Assembly (NCBI GenBank): GCA_903949225.1
Contig: CAJAYZ010000917.1
Span: 1 to 9,877, forward strand
Direction: 5' to 3'
From: an uncultured Planctomycetaceae bacterium
GTDB taxonomy: Bacteria; Planctomycetota; Planctomycetia; Pirellulales; UBA1268
Length of the DNA stretch: 9,877 bases
Shown: one piece after another, positions 1 to 6,782 of the stretch
How the letters are laid out: each line of letters opens with the position of its first letter
Position numbering within the stretch: the stretch's first letter is position 1
Position numbers and translations under genes: made by a program
The notes under the pieces: model-generated
Seen by the model: the letters and a program-made list of their open reading frames with translations, nothing else
What the model was told of the DNA's origin: nothing
Databases searched by the model: none

Positions 1-1781
1 ATCTCGTGGCCAACGTCGATCTCGCGTGGCATTCCAGCAGCCGAGCCATCGGCAGCGAGAGGCACGATGAAAAGCATTCCGTCGGCTGCGCCGGCGGCGA
101 GTAGGTCGCCCTTTGGCGACAGGGCGAGGGAGTGGATCTGCAGGGCGTCGGAGTTCCCCGGCAGAGCCTTCTCCCCCCGGTCGATGAGCATGGCTTTCTC
201 GCCGTGCGTCCGGGCGAGGAGCCATCCCCCAGCGATCGAGTCGGCGAGTGCCGGATCGGCAGCAGCGCTCTTCCGCAGGTCGGCGACGGCCGCGGCGGCG
301 TTGCCAATCCGGTAGGTCTCGAAAGCGCGGCGAAGATCGCGGGCGGCGTCCCGTGCCGCCTTCTCGGCCCGTTCCGTCGCCTCCCGCTCGGCCGTCGCGA
401 TTCGGCGCTCGGTCTCCACTTCCTGATCGCGTTCTGCTTTTTGCTCGATTTCCATGTCCCGGGCGATCCCCCGGGCCCGTTCCTCGATCGCGAGGCCTCC
501 GAGGACAACCGCCGCCAGGCCGGCGGCGATCGCGCCTGTGAGCGTGGGATTGCGACGGAGCCAGCGGCCGGCGTGCTGGGCTGGCGTGAGCGGCCGGGCG
601 ATCGTAGGGCGGCCGTCGAGAAAGCGCGACAGATCGACGGCGAGTTCGGCGGCCGACTGGTAGCGATCGCCTGGCCGCTTCGTCAGGCACTTGCTGCAGA
701 CGGCGACAAGATCGGGGTGGATCCCCGGCACGACGCGGTCAGCCGGCTCCGGCTCGACGTCGAGCACGCGCCGGTAGATGGCCTCCCGCGACCGGCTGCC
801 GTAGACGCAACGCCCCGTCAGGAGTCGGTCGAGGACGAGGCCGAGGGCATGGACGTCGGTCCGGGCATCCATCGGGCCGCGCTTTGGCTCGACCTGCTCG
901 GGGGCCATCCACTCGGGCGTCCCCAGCACCGTTCCGATCTCGGTGGCGGGGTCGCTGGGGGCATCGTGATCGACGTTGTAGACCGAGGTGCTCAGGCCGA
1001 AGTCGCCAAGTTTCACCCGTTGGCCCCGGACAACCGGGGCATCGCCGGGCTGTCGGGATCCGAGACGATCGTCGGGCGGAAGTGGGCCGTCGTCACTCGG
1101 CACAAGAAGAACGTTCCCCGGCTTGATGTCGCGGTGGAAGACACCGACGGCATGGGCGGCATGCGCCGCCTCGGCGAGCGCGAGGACGACGCGGGCCGCG
1201 ATCGTGGGGGCGACGGGGCCAGGATGGCGATCGAGATAGGAGGCGAGGCTTTCGCCACACAGTTCCTGGGCGATGTAGGGGAGCCCGTCGTGCTCCCCCA
1301 CCTCATGAACGATGACGACATTCGGATGCGAAATCTTCGCGGCGTGCTTCGCTTCGCGGAGAAACCGCTTCGTCTTGCTCGCGTCGAGGAGGATCCCGGG
1401 GCGGGCAATTTTCAGCGCCTCGCGGCGGACGAGCTTCGTGTCGATCACCTCGAAGACCTCGGCGAAGCCCCCCTCGCCGAGTTTGTGAACAACGCGGAAC
1501 TTACCGATCGAAAGCGCCGCCGGTGGCTTCGCATCCCCCGCCGCCACCATCCGGAGGAGAAGGAGCGTGTCGAGCCTTTCGGCCAGCTCAGGGGTGATCG
1601 CGGCATCCCCGGCATCGTCGTCATTGCCAGCCGCGGCAAGCCCGGCGAGTTGATCATCGATCGCCGCCAGTCGCTTGATGGCGGCGTCATCGAGCGGCGC
1701 TGGGGCGTCACTGGGTTCGGGATCGCGCCGCGGGCCGGGCTCCGTGGGAGAATCGTCGGGGGGCGGAGGGGAAAGCGTCAT
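1..1781 (-). CDS. Transmembrane serine/threonine protein kinase with start of WD40 propeller (C-terminus cut by window edge)
   Basis: Hanks-type Ser/Thr kinase, read as 593 codons from the ATG at 1781 and still open at position 1. Seen: a proline- and acid-rich leader (residues 1-90), then a kinase domain at about 95-388 with glycine loop GEGGFAEVF (102-110), ATP lysine K124, helix-C glutamate E143, catalytic loop HRDIKPGNV (216-224, base D218), DFG (260-262) and APE (293-295). A proline/aspartate-rich insertion of about 25 residues sits between HRD and DFG. One membrane helix lies at about 413-431, followed by a charged, probably coiled-coil stretch (435-490). A WD40-like blade starts near 548 (SLALSPKGDLLAAGAADG). 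The kinase should face the cytoplasm and the propeller the other side, where it may bind a ligand or partner; that role is inferred. The gene starts 10 bases after the sigma factor stop with no clear ribosome binding site, which suggests translational coupling. All catalytic residues are present, so it is probably active. Confidence 0.93.
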   Translation of the reverse strand, partial: MTLSPPPPDDSPTEPGPRRDPEPSDAPAPLDDAAIKRLAAIDDQLAGLAAAGNDDDAGDAAITPELAERLDTLLLLRMVAAGDAKPPAALSIGKFRVVHKLGEGGFAEVFEVIDTKLVRREALKIARPGILLDASKTKRFLREAKHAAKISHPNVVIVHEVGEHDGLPYIAQELCGESLASYLDRHPGPVAPTIAARVVLALAEAAHAAHAVGVFHRDIKPGNVLLVPSDDGPLPPDDRLGSRQPGDAPVVRGQRVKLGDFGLSTSVYNVDHDAPSDPATEIGTVLGTPEWMAPEQVEPKRGPMDARTDVHALGLVLDRLLTGRCVYGSRSREAIYRRVLDVEPEPADRVVPGIHPDLVAVCSKCLTKRPGDRYQSAAELAVDLSRFLDGRPTIARPLTPAQHAGRWLRRNPTLTGAIAAGLAAVVLGGLAIEERARGIARDMEIEQKAERDQEVETERRIATAEREATERAEKAARDAARDLRRAFETYRIGNAAAAVADLRKSAAADPALADSIAGGWLLARTHGEKAMLIDRGEKALPGNSDALQIHSLALSPKGDLLAAGAADGMLFIVPLAADGSAAGMPREIDVGHE

Positions 1782-1791
1782 GGCGATCTCG

Positions 1792-2412
1792 TCAGGCACC
1801 ACAAGCCGCGCTCGGACCATCTTCCTCCAGATCTCCCCGCACCGACTCGAGCGCCCGGGCGAACAGTTGCCGCGAGGCATCGGCGGAGCGATTCAACTTC
1901 TGTCCGATCTCCTCCCACTTGAGCCGCTCCCAGACACGGAGGCGGAGCACCGCCCGGTGATCCTCGGAGAGCTTGCTCAGCGCTCTCTCGACCCGCTCCT
2001 TCTCCTCGGAACGGAGAAGGATGTCGGCATCGGACGGCGCGGGAATGTTGTGCAGGTCCAGATCGTGCACGACCTCTCTCTCGGCTGACCGTTGATGGCG
2101 GCGATGCTGATCGATGGTGTTGGTGCGGACAATCTGTCGCAGCCAGCCGAAAAACTCCCGACTGCGTCCCTGGAATAAATGGATCCCCCTCGCCACGTCG
2201 ATCATCGACTCCTGGCGGATGTCGGACGCGTCGAACTTTTGTGTCGTCGCCTCGGGCGTCTCTTGGACGGCGAAAATCCCGAGGTAGACGTGGGCCACCT
2301 TGAGGAGTCGGTTGAGCGCCTCCGCCCCTCCGTTTCGCGCGGCGTCGATGATCGTCGACAGCCCGGAGCGATCGCTCGGCCCTCCGAAATCGGCCCGCCT
2401 GCCCACGGCCAT
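1792..2412 (-). CDS. ECF-type RNA polymerase sigma factor paired with the kinase
   Basis: A 206-residue sigma-70 family factor of the extracytoplasmic-function type, which directs RNA polymerase to a dedicated promoter set. Seen: region 2 at about 25-107, with the pattern DASDIRQES (61-69), then FFGWLRQIVRTNTIDQHRRH, and region 4 at about 138-192, with SKLSEDHRAVLRLRVWE, then WEEIGQKLNRSADASRQLF, the DNA-binding helix-turn-helix. Regions 1.1 and 3 are absent, as expected for ECF factors. I chose the ATG at 2412 because AAAGGA lies 8 bases upstream; an in-frame ATG at 2421 would add three residues but leaves no room for that site. It is followed after 10 bases by the Ser/Thr kinase gene. Kinase-linked ECF groups are a known planctomycete speciality, so the kinase probably controls this factor in place of a classical anti-sigma protein; that link is inferred. 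No anti-sigma gene is visible. Confidence 0.92.
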   Translation of the reverse strand: MAVGRRADFGGPSDRSGLSTIIDAARNGGAEALNRLLKVAHVYLGIFAVQETPEATTQKFDASDIRQESMIDVARGIHLFQGRSREFFGWLRQIVRTNTIDQHRRHQRSAEREVVHDLDLHNIPAPSDADILLRSEEKERVERALSKLSEDHRAVLRLRVWERLKWEEIGQKLNRSADASRQLFARALESVRGDLEEDGPSAACGA

Positions 2413-2570
2413 TCCCCACATCCTTTCGGCTGAAGCTCTTGGTGCGAAACGTCGACCTGGGCCCCTTTGCCAAGGGGGAGCGCGCACGATTCGAGAAGGC
2501 GTTGGCCCGCTCGGCAACGCGAGGCTTCGATGCCTGAAAAAGGGCAACTCAGAAAGGCGGGCCGGCGAGA

Positions 2571-2600
2571 AGTGTAGCCGACCAGGGAACGCATCGTCCA
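2571..2600 (-). promoter_or_regulatory. Candidate promoter of the sigma factor-kinase unit
   Basis: On the minus strand TGGACG (2600-2595, four of six matches to the -35 consensus) is followed after 18 bases by TACACT (2576-2571, four of six matches to the -10 consensus). This would start transcription near 2564 and give a leader of about 150 bases. The same CTACACT string lies just ahead of uvrC. It is a by-eye match only. Confidence 0.35.
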
Positions 2601-2602
2601 TG

Positions 2603-2639
2603 CCCCCTCCCCCATTCGTGGCCCCACGCACACCCCCCC
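2603..2639 (-). other. G-rich tract with quadruplex potential on the minus strand
   Basis: The plus strand shows C-runs of 5, 5, 4 and 7 bases (2603-2607, 2609-2613, 2622-2625, 2633-2639). Read on the minus strand these are four runs of at least four G separated by about 7, 8 and 1 bases. This is at the edge of the usual loop limit for a four-tetrad G-quadruplex. The tract lies directly upstream of the candidate -35 element of the sigma factor gene. Confidence 0.4.
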
Positions 2640-2659
2640 TCGCATGAGTGATCCACAAA

Positions 2660-2665
2660 GTATCC
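2660..2665 (+). promoter_or_regulatory. GTATCC box upstream of PEP-CTERM-like gene
   Basis: GTATCCGAGGGCGA at 2660-2673 resembles the stretch at 4274-4288 upstream of the SGNH hydrolase (GTATCCTCGGGGCGA). Both are followed by an AT-rich stretch and then the plus-strand gene. It could be a -10-like element or a protein binding site. The box lies about 100 bases before the ATG at 2767, and no good -35 is visible. Confidence 0.25.
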
Positions 2666-2766
2666 GAGGGCGATTTTTCACCGACCGCATTCGGTTTGTC
2701 GGGCATCGTCCGCCTCAATGAGGAGAGAAGCCCGGGAAGATTTCGAACGTACAGGCCTGCCAACGA

Positions 2767-4251
2767 ATGCCAATCATCACGCCCTGCCGGAGCCACCCTG
2801 CCGACGGAGTCGCCAAACGTCTCGTCGCCGTCGTGCTCACCTCCGTCGCAGTCACTGCGGCCGGCCTCCCTAGTCGGCCTGGATTCGGAGAGACCGTCGT
2901 CGTCAGTGACGGTTCGGTCGGATCCAACACCACCCCCGCGAGCTACGACGCCCTCGAGGTTTACGGCACTGACGTCGGCGGCGACCGATCGACCTACAAC
3001 GCCGACGCGCTGCTGACACTCGCGGAGGACCTGAGGGTTCACGACGCCGGGGTCTTCAACGCGGGGGCCGACGTCACCTGTGGCAGCGGGGTGAGCGCCT
3101 ACGGGGGCGGCACGATCAACCTCGACGCTGGCACCCTCTCCGCTCTCTCGCTCGACTTTGACGGCCCGAACGCAGTGACGATTCATGGCGGGCACTACGC
3201 CACCGAAGCCCTCGGCCTCGGCTCCGGCGCCACGCTCAGCTACGGGCCCGACGACAGCATCGTCTACGACGTCAGCCTGTCGACCGGCGCCTCCCTGACG
3301 CTTGCCCGGGATCTCTCGACCTCGGGATACATCACCATCGATGGCATGTCCACAGCGCTCACCTCCGCCGGCCATGCCATCACTGCCGGCCATCTCGATA
3401 TCGGCAATGGTGCCGTGCTCTTTCTCGACCAGAATCTCTCCCTCACCAACGGCGCACTCTACCTCTATTCCGCTGGCGCGATCGCCCGCACCACGCAAAC
3501 CATCTCAGCTCCATCCTTCTTCGTCGAGAATGCTTCGCTCGATCTCCTGGTCGCCGACACGTTCGCCCCCACGGAGACGAGCACCATCAGCGGTGGCATC
3601 GTCAACGCACCGGCAGGGACAGTCCTCGGCCACGTGGAGGTCTTCGGGACCAACGGCAATGGCGACCGAGCCACGTTCAACGTCAACGGCAACATCACCC
3701 TCACGAGTGCCGCCGTCTCTTCCAACGGCGTTTTGAACCTCATCGCTGGCACCCTCTCCACCCCGTCGCTCTCCCTCTCTGGCGTCGGCTCCGCGGGCCA
3801 GTCTGGCGGCCACTACAACGTGACCAATCTCTCGCTCTCCAGTGGCGCCACCTTCTCCTTTGGCCTCGGCGACTGCGTCGACTCGTTGTCCATCAGCGAC
3901 GCGGGATCACGGCTCGACGGGCTTGCCCCGCTGACGCTCACGTCGCTCTCGCTCTCCGCCGGGAGCGTCCTTTACCTCGGTGCCTTCACCGGTTCTGGAG
4001 CCATTGCCAACTGGGGCCTGCGGATGGCTGGAGACGACACGTTTTTCCTCGAGGGGCTCATTCGTGGTGGCCGTCTGACTGCCGGAATCTTCCCACTCTC
4101 CGTCATCTTCGACGCCGACTCCAGCATGACCTACGTCATGCGCGCCGTGCCCGAGATCGACCCCAGCACCGCCCACGGCGCCGTCATGCTTCTCGTCGGG
4201 GCCGCCGGCCTCCTCGAGCGACGGCTGCGGCGAGTGGCTCTCGCCCGGTAG
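2767..4251 (+). CDS. Secreted beta-repeat surface protein with PEP-CTERM-like sorting signal
   Basis: A 494-residue exported protein without recognisable catalytic motifs. Seen: an N-terminal signal peptide with hydrophobic core at about 19-34; a body rich in Ser, Gly, Thr, Leu and Asn, of the kind that builds a beta-helix or beta-solenoid; and a C-terminal sorting module with motif VPEIDPST (461-468), a short hydrophobic helix (about 469-483) and a basic end (ERRLRR). This is the EIDP variant of PEP-CTERM found in planctomycetes, normally cut by an exosortase; none is encoded here. The body contains an internal duplication: residues about 63-176 match about 289-382 (LEVYGTDVGGDRSTYN against VEVFGTNGNGDRATFN; GGHYATEALGLGSGATLSYG against GGHYNVTNLSLSSGATFSFG). 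The ATG at 2767 has no strong ribosome binding site, but a stop at 2719 in the same frame leaves few other starts. It is probably a cell-surface or matrix component; exact role unknown. Confidence 0.88.
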   Translation: MPIITPCRSHPADGVAKRLVAVVLTSVAVTAAGLPSRPGFGETVVVSDGSVGSNTTPASYDALEVYGTDVGGDRSTYNADALLTLAEDLRVHDAGVFNAGADVTCGSGVSAYGGGTINLDAGTLSALSLDFDGPNAVTIHGGHYATEALGLGSGATLSYGPDDSIVYDVSLSTGASLTLARDLSTSGYITIDGMSTALTSAGHAITAGHLDIGNGAVLFLDQNLSLTNGALYLYSAGAIARTTQTISAPSFFVENASLDLLVADTFAPTETSTISGGIVNAPAGTVLGHVEVFGTNGNGDRATFNVNGNITLTSAAVSSNGVLNLIAGTLSTPSLSLSGVGSAGQSGGHYNVTNLSLSSGATFSFGLGDCVDSLSISDAGSRLDGLAPLTLTSLSLSAGSVLYLGAFTGSGAIANWGLRMAGDDTFFLEGLIRGGRLTAGIFPLSVIFDADSSMTYVMRAVPEIDPSTAHGAVMLLVGAAGLLERRLRRVALAR

Positions 4252-4272
4252 GCCTTCTCGTCAAGCGGGTCG

Positions 4273-4280
4273 GGTATCCT
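4273..4280 (+). promoter_or_regulatory. GGTATCCT box upstream of SGNH hydrolase (possible -10)
   Basis: GGTATCCT ends 37 bases before the ATG at 4318 and resembles GGTATCAT at 9262-9269 and minus-strand GGTATGCT at 7750-7743. If it acts as a -10 element, transcription would start near 4287, inside the inverted repeat, and that message would lack the left arm. No -35 match is visible at the expected distance. Confidence 0.3.
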
Positions 4281-4310
4281 CGGGGCGAATATTCCCTTCA
4301 GCCCCGAGGA
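4277..4310 (+). promoter_or_regulatory. Perfect 10-bp inverted repeat covering the SGNH hydrolase ribosome binding site
   Basis: TCCTCGGGGC (4277-4286) pairs perfectly with GCCCCGAGGA (4301-4310) across a 14-base loop that itself holds the palindrome GAATATTC. The right arm contains most of the GAGGAG ribosome binding site (4306-4311) of the gene at 4318, so the RNA hairpin would hide it. It starts 26 bases after the PEP-CTERM-like stop. It has no trailing T-run, so a standard intrinsic terminator is unlikely, though attenuation of read-through is possible. Confidence 0.6.
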
Positions 4311-4317
4311 GTCCGCC

Positions 4318-5487
4318 ATGCGATCTCGAGCTTTCGTCCGGCTTGCCTTCGGCCTCCTCCCTGCGATCCTGGTGACCATGGCGCTCGCCGTCGCGGCGCC
4401 GGGGGGCCTTGCGGCCGCGGCTGACACCCCCGCGCCGCTTCCTGTCTCCGAGCGCGACGGAGTCCAGTTTGTCGACGCCCGTGATCTGGGCGTCGAGGGG
4501 CGGGGCTGGCCGGACGCCGACTTTGCCGCGCCCTTCGATCGCCTCCCCGCCAAGGCCCAGGAGAAGGTCCGCCCCGACGTCTGGAATCTTTCCCGCCATT
4601 CCGCGGGCCTCTCCGTCCGCTTCGTCACCGATGCCCCGGCGATCCATGCGCGTTGGACGCTCACGAGCGACTCCCTCGCCATGCCCCACATGCCGGCCAC
4701 CGGCGTCAGCGGCCTCGATCTCTACGCCCGCGACGACGCCGGCCACTGGCGCTGGGTCGCCTGCGCGACGCCGAACAAAGCCGGCGTCGAGCAGGGGGGC
4801 GTGGTGGTCGACGAGCTTGCCCCGGGCAAGCGGGAATGGCTCCTCTATCTTCCGCTCTACAACGGCGTCACCTCGCTCGAGATCGGCGTGCCCGCCGGCG
4901 CGACGCTCGAGCGGGCTCCGGCAGCGCTTCGCGGCCGCGACAAGCCGATCGTGTTCTACGGCACGTCGATCACGCATGGTGCGTGCGCCTCGCGGCCCGG
5001 CACCTGCCACACGGCGCTGCTCCACCGCCGCTACGGTCGGCCGGTCGTGAATCTCGGCTTCAGTGGCAACGGCCGGATGGAGCCGGAAGTGGGCGAGCTC
5101 CTCGCCGAAATCGATGCCGCCATGTTCGTCATCGACTGCTGCCCAAACATCGACGGGCCCACCACCGCCGCCCGCACCCGCCCCCTTGTCGAGCTTCTCC
5201 GCAAGGCCCGCCCCGACACGCCCATTCTCCTCGTCGAAGACAGGCGTTACACCGACAGCTGGCTCCGCCCCGGCAAAAAGGCCCGCAACGACGCCAACCA
5301 CGCCGCCCTCAAGGCCGCGTACGACGAACTCGTGGCGGCCGGCGTGCCTGGCCTCCACTACCTCGGCGGCGACGACCTCCTCGGCGCTGATGGCGAGGGA
5401 ACGGTCGACTCGAGCCACCCCACCGACTCAGGGTTCGTCGACCACGCCAAGGCGTTTGCGAAAGTGCTCGACCCATTCTTCCGGTGA
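4318..5487 (+). CDS. Secreted SGNH/GDSL-family hydrolase with N-terminal GxDLY-type domain
   Basis: A 389-residue exported esterase-like hydrolase. Seen: a signal peptide (about 1-35, ending ALAVAAPGGLAAAA); an N-terminal beta-sandwich-type domain at about 45-200 with the GLDLY motif (132-136), typical of the domain that precedes this hydrolase class; and the SGNH core from about 208 with block I YGTSITHG (214-221, nucleophile S217), GFSGNGRM (247-254, oxyanion glycine G250 and asparagine N251), DCCPN (273-277) and the late DSSHPTDSG (364-372) with the D364/H367 catalytic pair. All catalytic elements are therefore present. The family removes acyl or acetyl groups from carbohydrates and similar esters; the substrate is not deducible. 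Start: GAGGAG (4306-4311) lies six bases before the ATG. It follows the PEP-CTERM-like gene by 66 bases on the same strand, with a hairpin over its ribosome binding site, so co-transcription with separate translational control is possible. Confidence 0.92.
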   Translation: MRSRAFVRLAFGLLPAILVTMALAVAAPGGLAAAADTPAPLPVSERDGVQFVDARDLGVEGRGWPDADFAAPFDRLPAKAQEKVRPDVWNLSRHSAGLSVRFVTDAPAIHARWTLTSDSLAMPHMPATGVSGLDLYARDDAGHWRWVACATPNKAGVEQGGVVVDELAPGKREWLLYLPLYNGVTSLEIGVPAGATLERAPAALRGRDKPIVFYGTSITHGACASRPGTCHTALLHRRYGRPVVNLGFSGNGRMEPEVGELLAEIDAAMFVIDCCPNIDGPTTAARTRPLVELLRKARPDTPILLVEDRRYTDSWLRPGKKARNDANHAALKAAYDELVAAGVPGLHYLGGDDLLGADGEGTVDSSHPTDSGFVDHAKAFAKVLDPFFR

Positions 5488-5641
5488 GCCCTCTCCAGCA
5501 AGAAACACGCGCCCTCTCTACCGGCTCGCCCCTGGCCTTTAAGGGCGGGGAACGTATCGATATGATTCCGAGAGATCGCTGGAACCAAGGCACGGCCAAG
5601 TGTTCTCCATCTGGAAACATCTCATTTCGAGGAGCGAACGT
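5488..5641. other. Intergenic region before the FGE-fold gene
   Basis: These 154 bases hold no gene that I can support. They contain a promoter-like pair (5538-5566) and a weak inverted repeat CGCCC/GGGCG around 5527-5547 without a T-run, which is not a convincing terminator for the hydrolase gene upstream. Confidence 0.5.
5538..5566 (+). promoter_or_regulatory. Candidate promoter of the FGE-fold gene
   Basis: TTTAAG (5538-5543, three of six -35 matches) is followed after 17 bases by TATGAT (5561-5566, five of six -10 matches). The spacer contains a GTATC box that forms the 8-base palindrome TATCGATA (5555-5562). The start of transcription would lie near 5573, about 70 bases before the ATG. 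Confidence 0.4.
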
Positions 5642-6754
5642 ATGTCGACCGAAGCAACCATCGCCATCGAAACAGTCGAGGTGGGTGATCCCGGGAACGC
5701 CCCTGTCGGGATCGTCCCCTTCAAGCCAGAATTCCCAGATGCCACGCAAGCGGCGGAGTTCGTGGGCCGCGTCGACTATAAGTACGAGATCGCGCGTTAT
5801 GAAACCACGGTCGCGCAGTATGTGACATTCCTGAACGCCGTCGATCCGACGGGCGCCAATCAGTTGCAGCTCTGGGATCCATGCATGGATCCGACCAAGG
5901 ACGCCTACCGCGGTCAGGTTGCGCGTGACCTCGAAATGCCGGCGGGGCAGCGTTATTCGGTGGCGGCCCCCTGCTGGCAGAACAAGCCGATCGCGTTCAT
6001 CGATTTCTTCCGGGCTTCGCGCTTCGTCAATTCGATACACAACGGGCAGAGCGTGCGCACGATTGTCAGTCCTGGCGTGTTCCGCTACGAGTGCCGTTTC
6101 TCCCTCGAAACCGACAGCGGCGTCTACAACCTGCGCAACCAGCAGACCTTCGGGGCCGCCGCCGGGCGACAGGCCGTGCGTGGATTCGTGCTTCCGAGCC
6201 AGGATGAATGGATCAAAGCTGCCTACTACTCTCCCAAGGAACTTCCATCGGGGCGTCACTACTGGCGCTTCCCCACCTGCTCTGATGTCGCGCCGACGCC
6301 GGCGACCTGCGATGCCTGCGGCAACGTCACCAATGCTGGCCCCGGGTCCGGTGCGGTGGCCAATTACAGCAACGCCGCTGTCTGGTGCCCCTCGGGGTGC
6401 GCTGCAGGCACTTCGTCCGGCTGCGTGCCGCCCGACGGTAACCCCGGCAACCTGACCGATGTCGGTGCATGCCGCTCGCCGAGCCCGTGGGGCACGTTCG
6501 ATCAGGGGGGCAACGTGGTGGAGTGGACTGACACGATCTGCGCACCGCCGGATGGATCACCAAACCCAGCCAATCAGTGCATCTGGCGGCAGGTTCACGG
6601 TGGCATCGCCATCGCTGCCGATTACCAATTGTGGTTGAGTGCAACCGGCGCCACCGATCCTTACGGGCAGGCGCTGGGGAACGTCCGCGCGTTCGGCGGC
6701 TTCCGCCCTGCCATGCTCCCAGGCTTTGATCGGACCGGCAGCACCGGCGGATAG
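5642..6754 (+). CDS. FGE/SUMF1-fold protein lacking catalytic cysteines, with cysteine-rich insertion
   Basis: A 370-residue protein with the formylglycine-generating-enzyme (FGE-sulfatase, C-type-lectin-like) fold. Seen: VEVGDPGNAP (12-21), YEIARYETTVAQYVTFLNAV (48-67), FFRASRFVNSIHNGQ (122-136), RGFVLPSQDEWIKAAYY (180-196), GGNVVEWTDT (289-298), VHGGI (318-322) and final GGFRPAM (352-358). These match the order of the family's YEVTxAQY, LPTEAEWE, GNVWEW, RGGS and GFR blocks. True FGEs use a cysteine pair near the C-terminus; here the end block reads GFRPA and the RGGS block HGGI, so oxidase activity is unlikely. Residues 213-277 form an insertion with eight cysteines, including CDAC and CPSGC. 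Planctomycete relatives usually have a signal peptide and often a PEP-CTERM tail; neither is visible. The start at 5642 is supported by GAGGAG (5629-5634) seven bases upstream; an ATG at 5600 would add 14 residues and no signal peptide. Function unknown; a binding or scaffold role is inferred. Confidence 0.83.
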   Translation: MSTEATIAIETVEVGDPGNAPVGIVPFKPEFPDATQAAEFVGRVDYKYEIARYETTVAQYVTFLNAVDPTGANQLQLWDPCMDPTKDAYRGQVARDLEMPAGQRYSVAAPCWQNKPIAFIDFFRASRFVNSIHNGQSVRTIVSPGVFRYECRFSLETDSGVYNLRNQQTFGAAAGRQAVRGFVLPSQDEWIKAAYYSPKELPSGRHYWRFPTCSDVAPTPATCDACGNVTNAGPGSGAVANYSNAAVWCPSGCAAGTSSGCVPPDGNPGNLTDVGACRSPSPWGTFDQGGNVVEWTDTICAPPDGSPNPANQCIWRQVHGGIAIAADYQLWLSATGATDPYGQALGNVRAFGGFRPAMLPGFDRTGSTGG

Positions 6755-6782
6755 CAGGCTGCAGATCACGAGCGGTCCTGCT
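6753..6782. terminator. Weak inverted repeat between convergent genes
   Basis: AGCAGG (6753-6758) and CCTGCT (6777-6782) are complementary with an 18-base loop. They span the stop codons of the FGE-fold gene (6752-6754) and the ceramidase-like gene (6768-6766), which are only 11 bases apart. No T-run follows on either strand, so a bidirectional terminator is only a possibility. Confidence 0.2.

Larger units (their letters stand above)
2413..2766. other. Divergent intergenic region between sigma factor and PEP-CTERM-like gene
   Basis: No convincing gene is seen in these 354 bases. The region holds a minus-strand promoter candidate for the sigma factor (2571-2600), a C-tract that is G-rich on the minus strand (2603-2639), and a GTATCC box (2660-2665) pointing towards the plus-strand gene. 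The probable leader of the sigma factor message contains two small inverted repeats: CCCCTT/AAGGGG at 2462-2467 and 2472-2477 with a 4-base loop, and GCGTTG/CAACGC at 2499-2504 and 2515-2520 with a 10-base loop. Their function is unknown. Both divergent units are probably regulated from here. Confidence 0.7.

Noticed and set aside
132..1922. Plus-strand open frame of 596 codons opposite the kinase
   Set aside because: It mirrors the kinase gene in GC-rich DNA, where antisense frames stay open by chance. Its translation shows no domain, while the minus strand gives a complete set of kinase motifs.
2413..3498. Upstream extension of the sigma factor frame on the minus strand
   Set aside because: The frame stays open opposite the PEP-CTERM-like gene, but the extra residues are low-complexity and unlike sigma factors. 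The ribosome binding site supports a start at 2412.
4277..4310. Intrinsic terminator of the PEP-CTERM-like gene
   Set aside because: The stem is strong but no T-run follows and the right arm overlaps the next ribosome binding site. A regulatory hairpin fits better, though attenuation is not excluded.
4261..5418. Minus-strand open frame of 385 codons opposite the SGNH hydrolase
   Set aside because: There is no recognisable protein. The plus strand carries signal peptide, catalytic blocks and ribosome binding site.
5642..6754. Functional formylglycine-generating enzyme for a sulfatase
   Set aside because: The catalytic cysteine block is replaced and no sulfatase gene is in the window.
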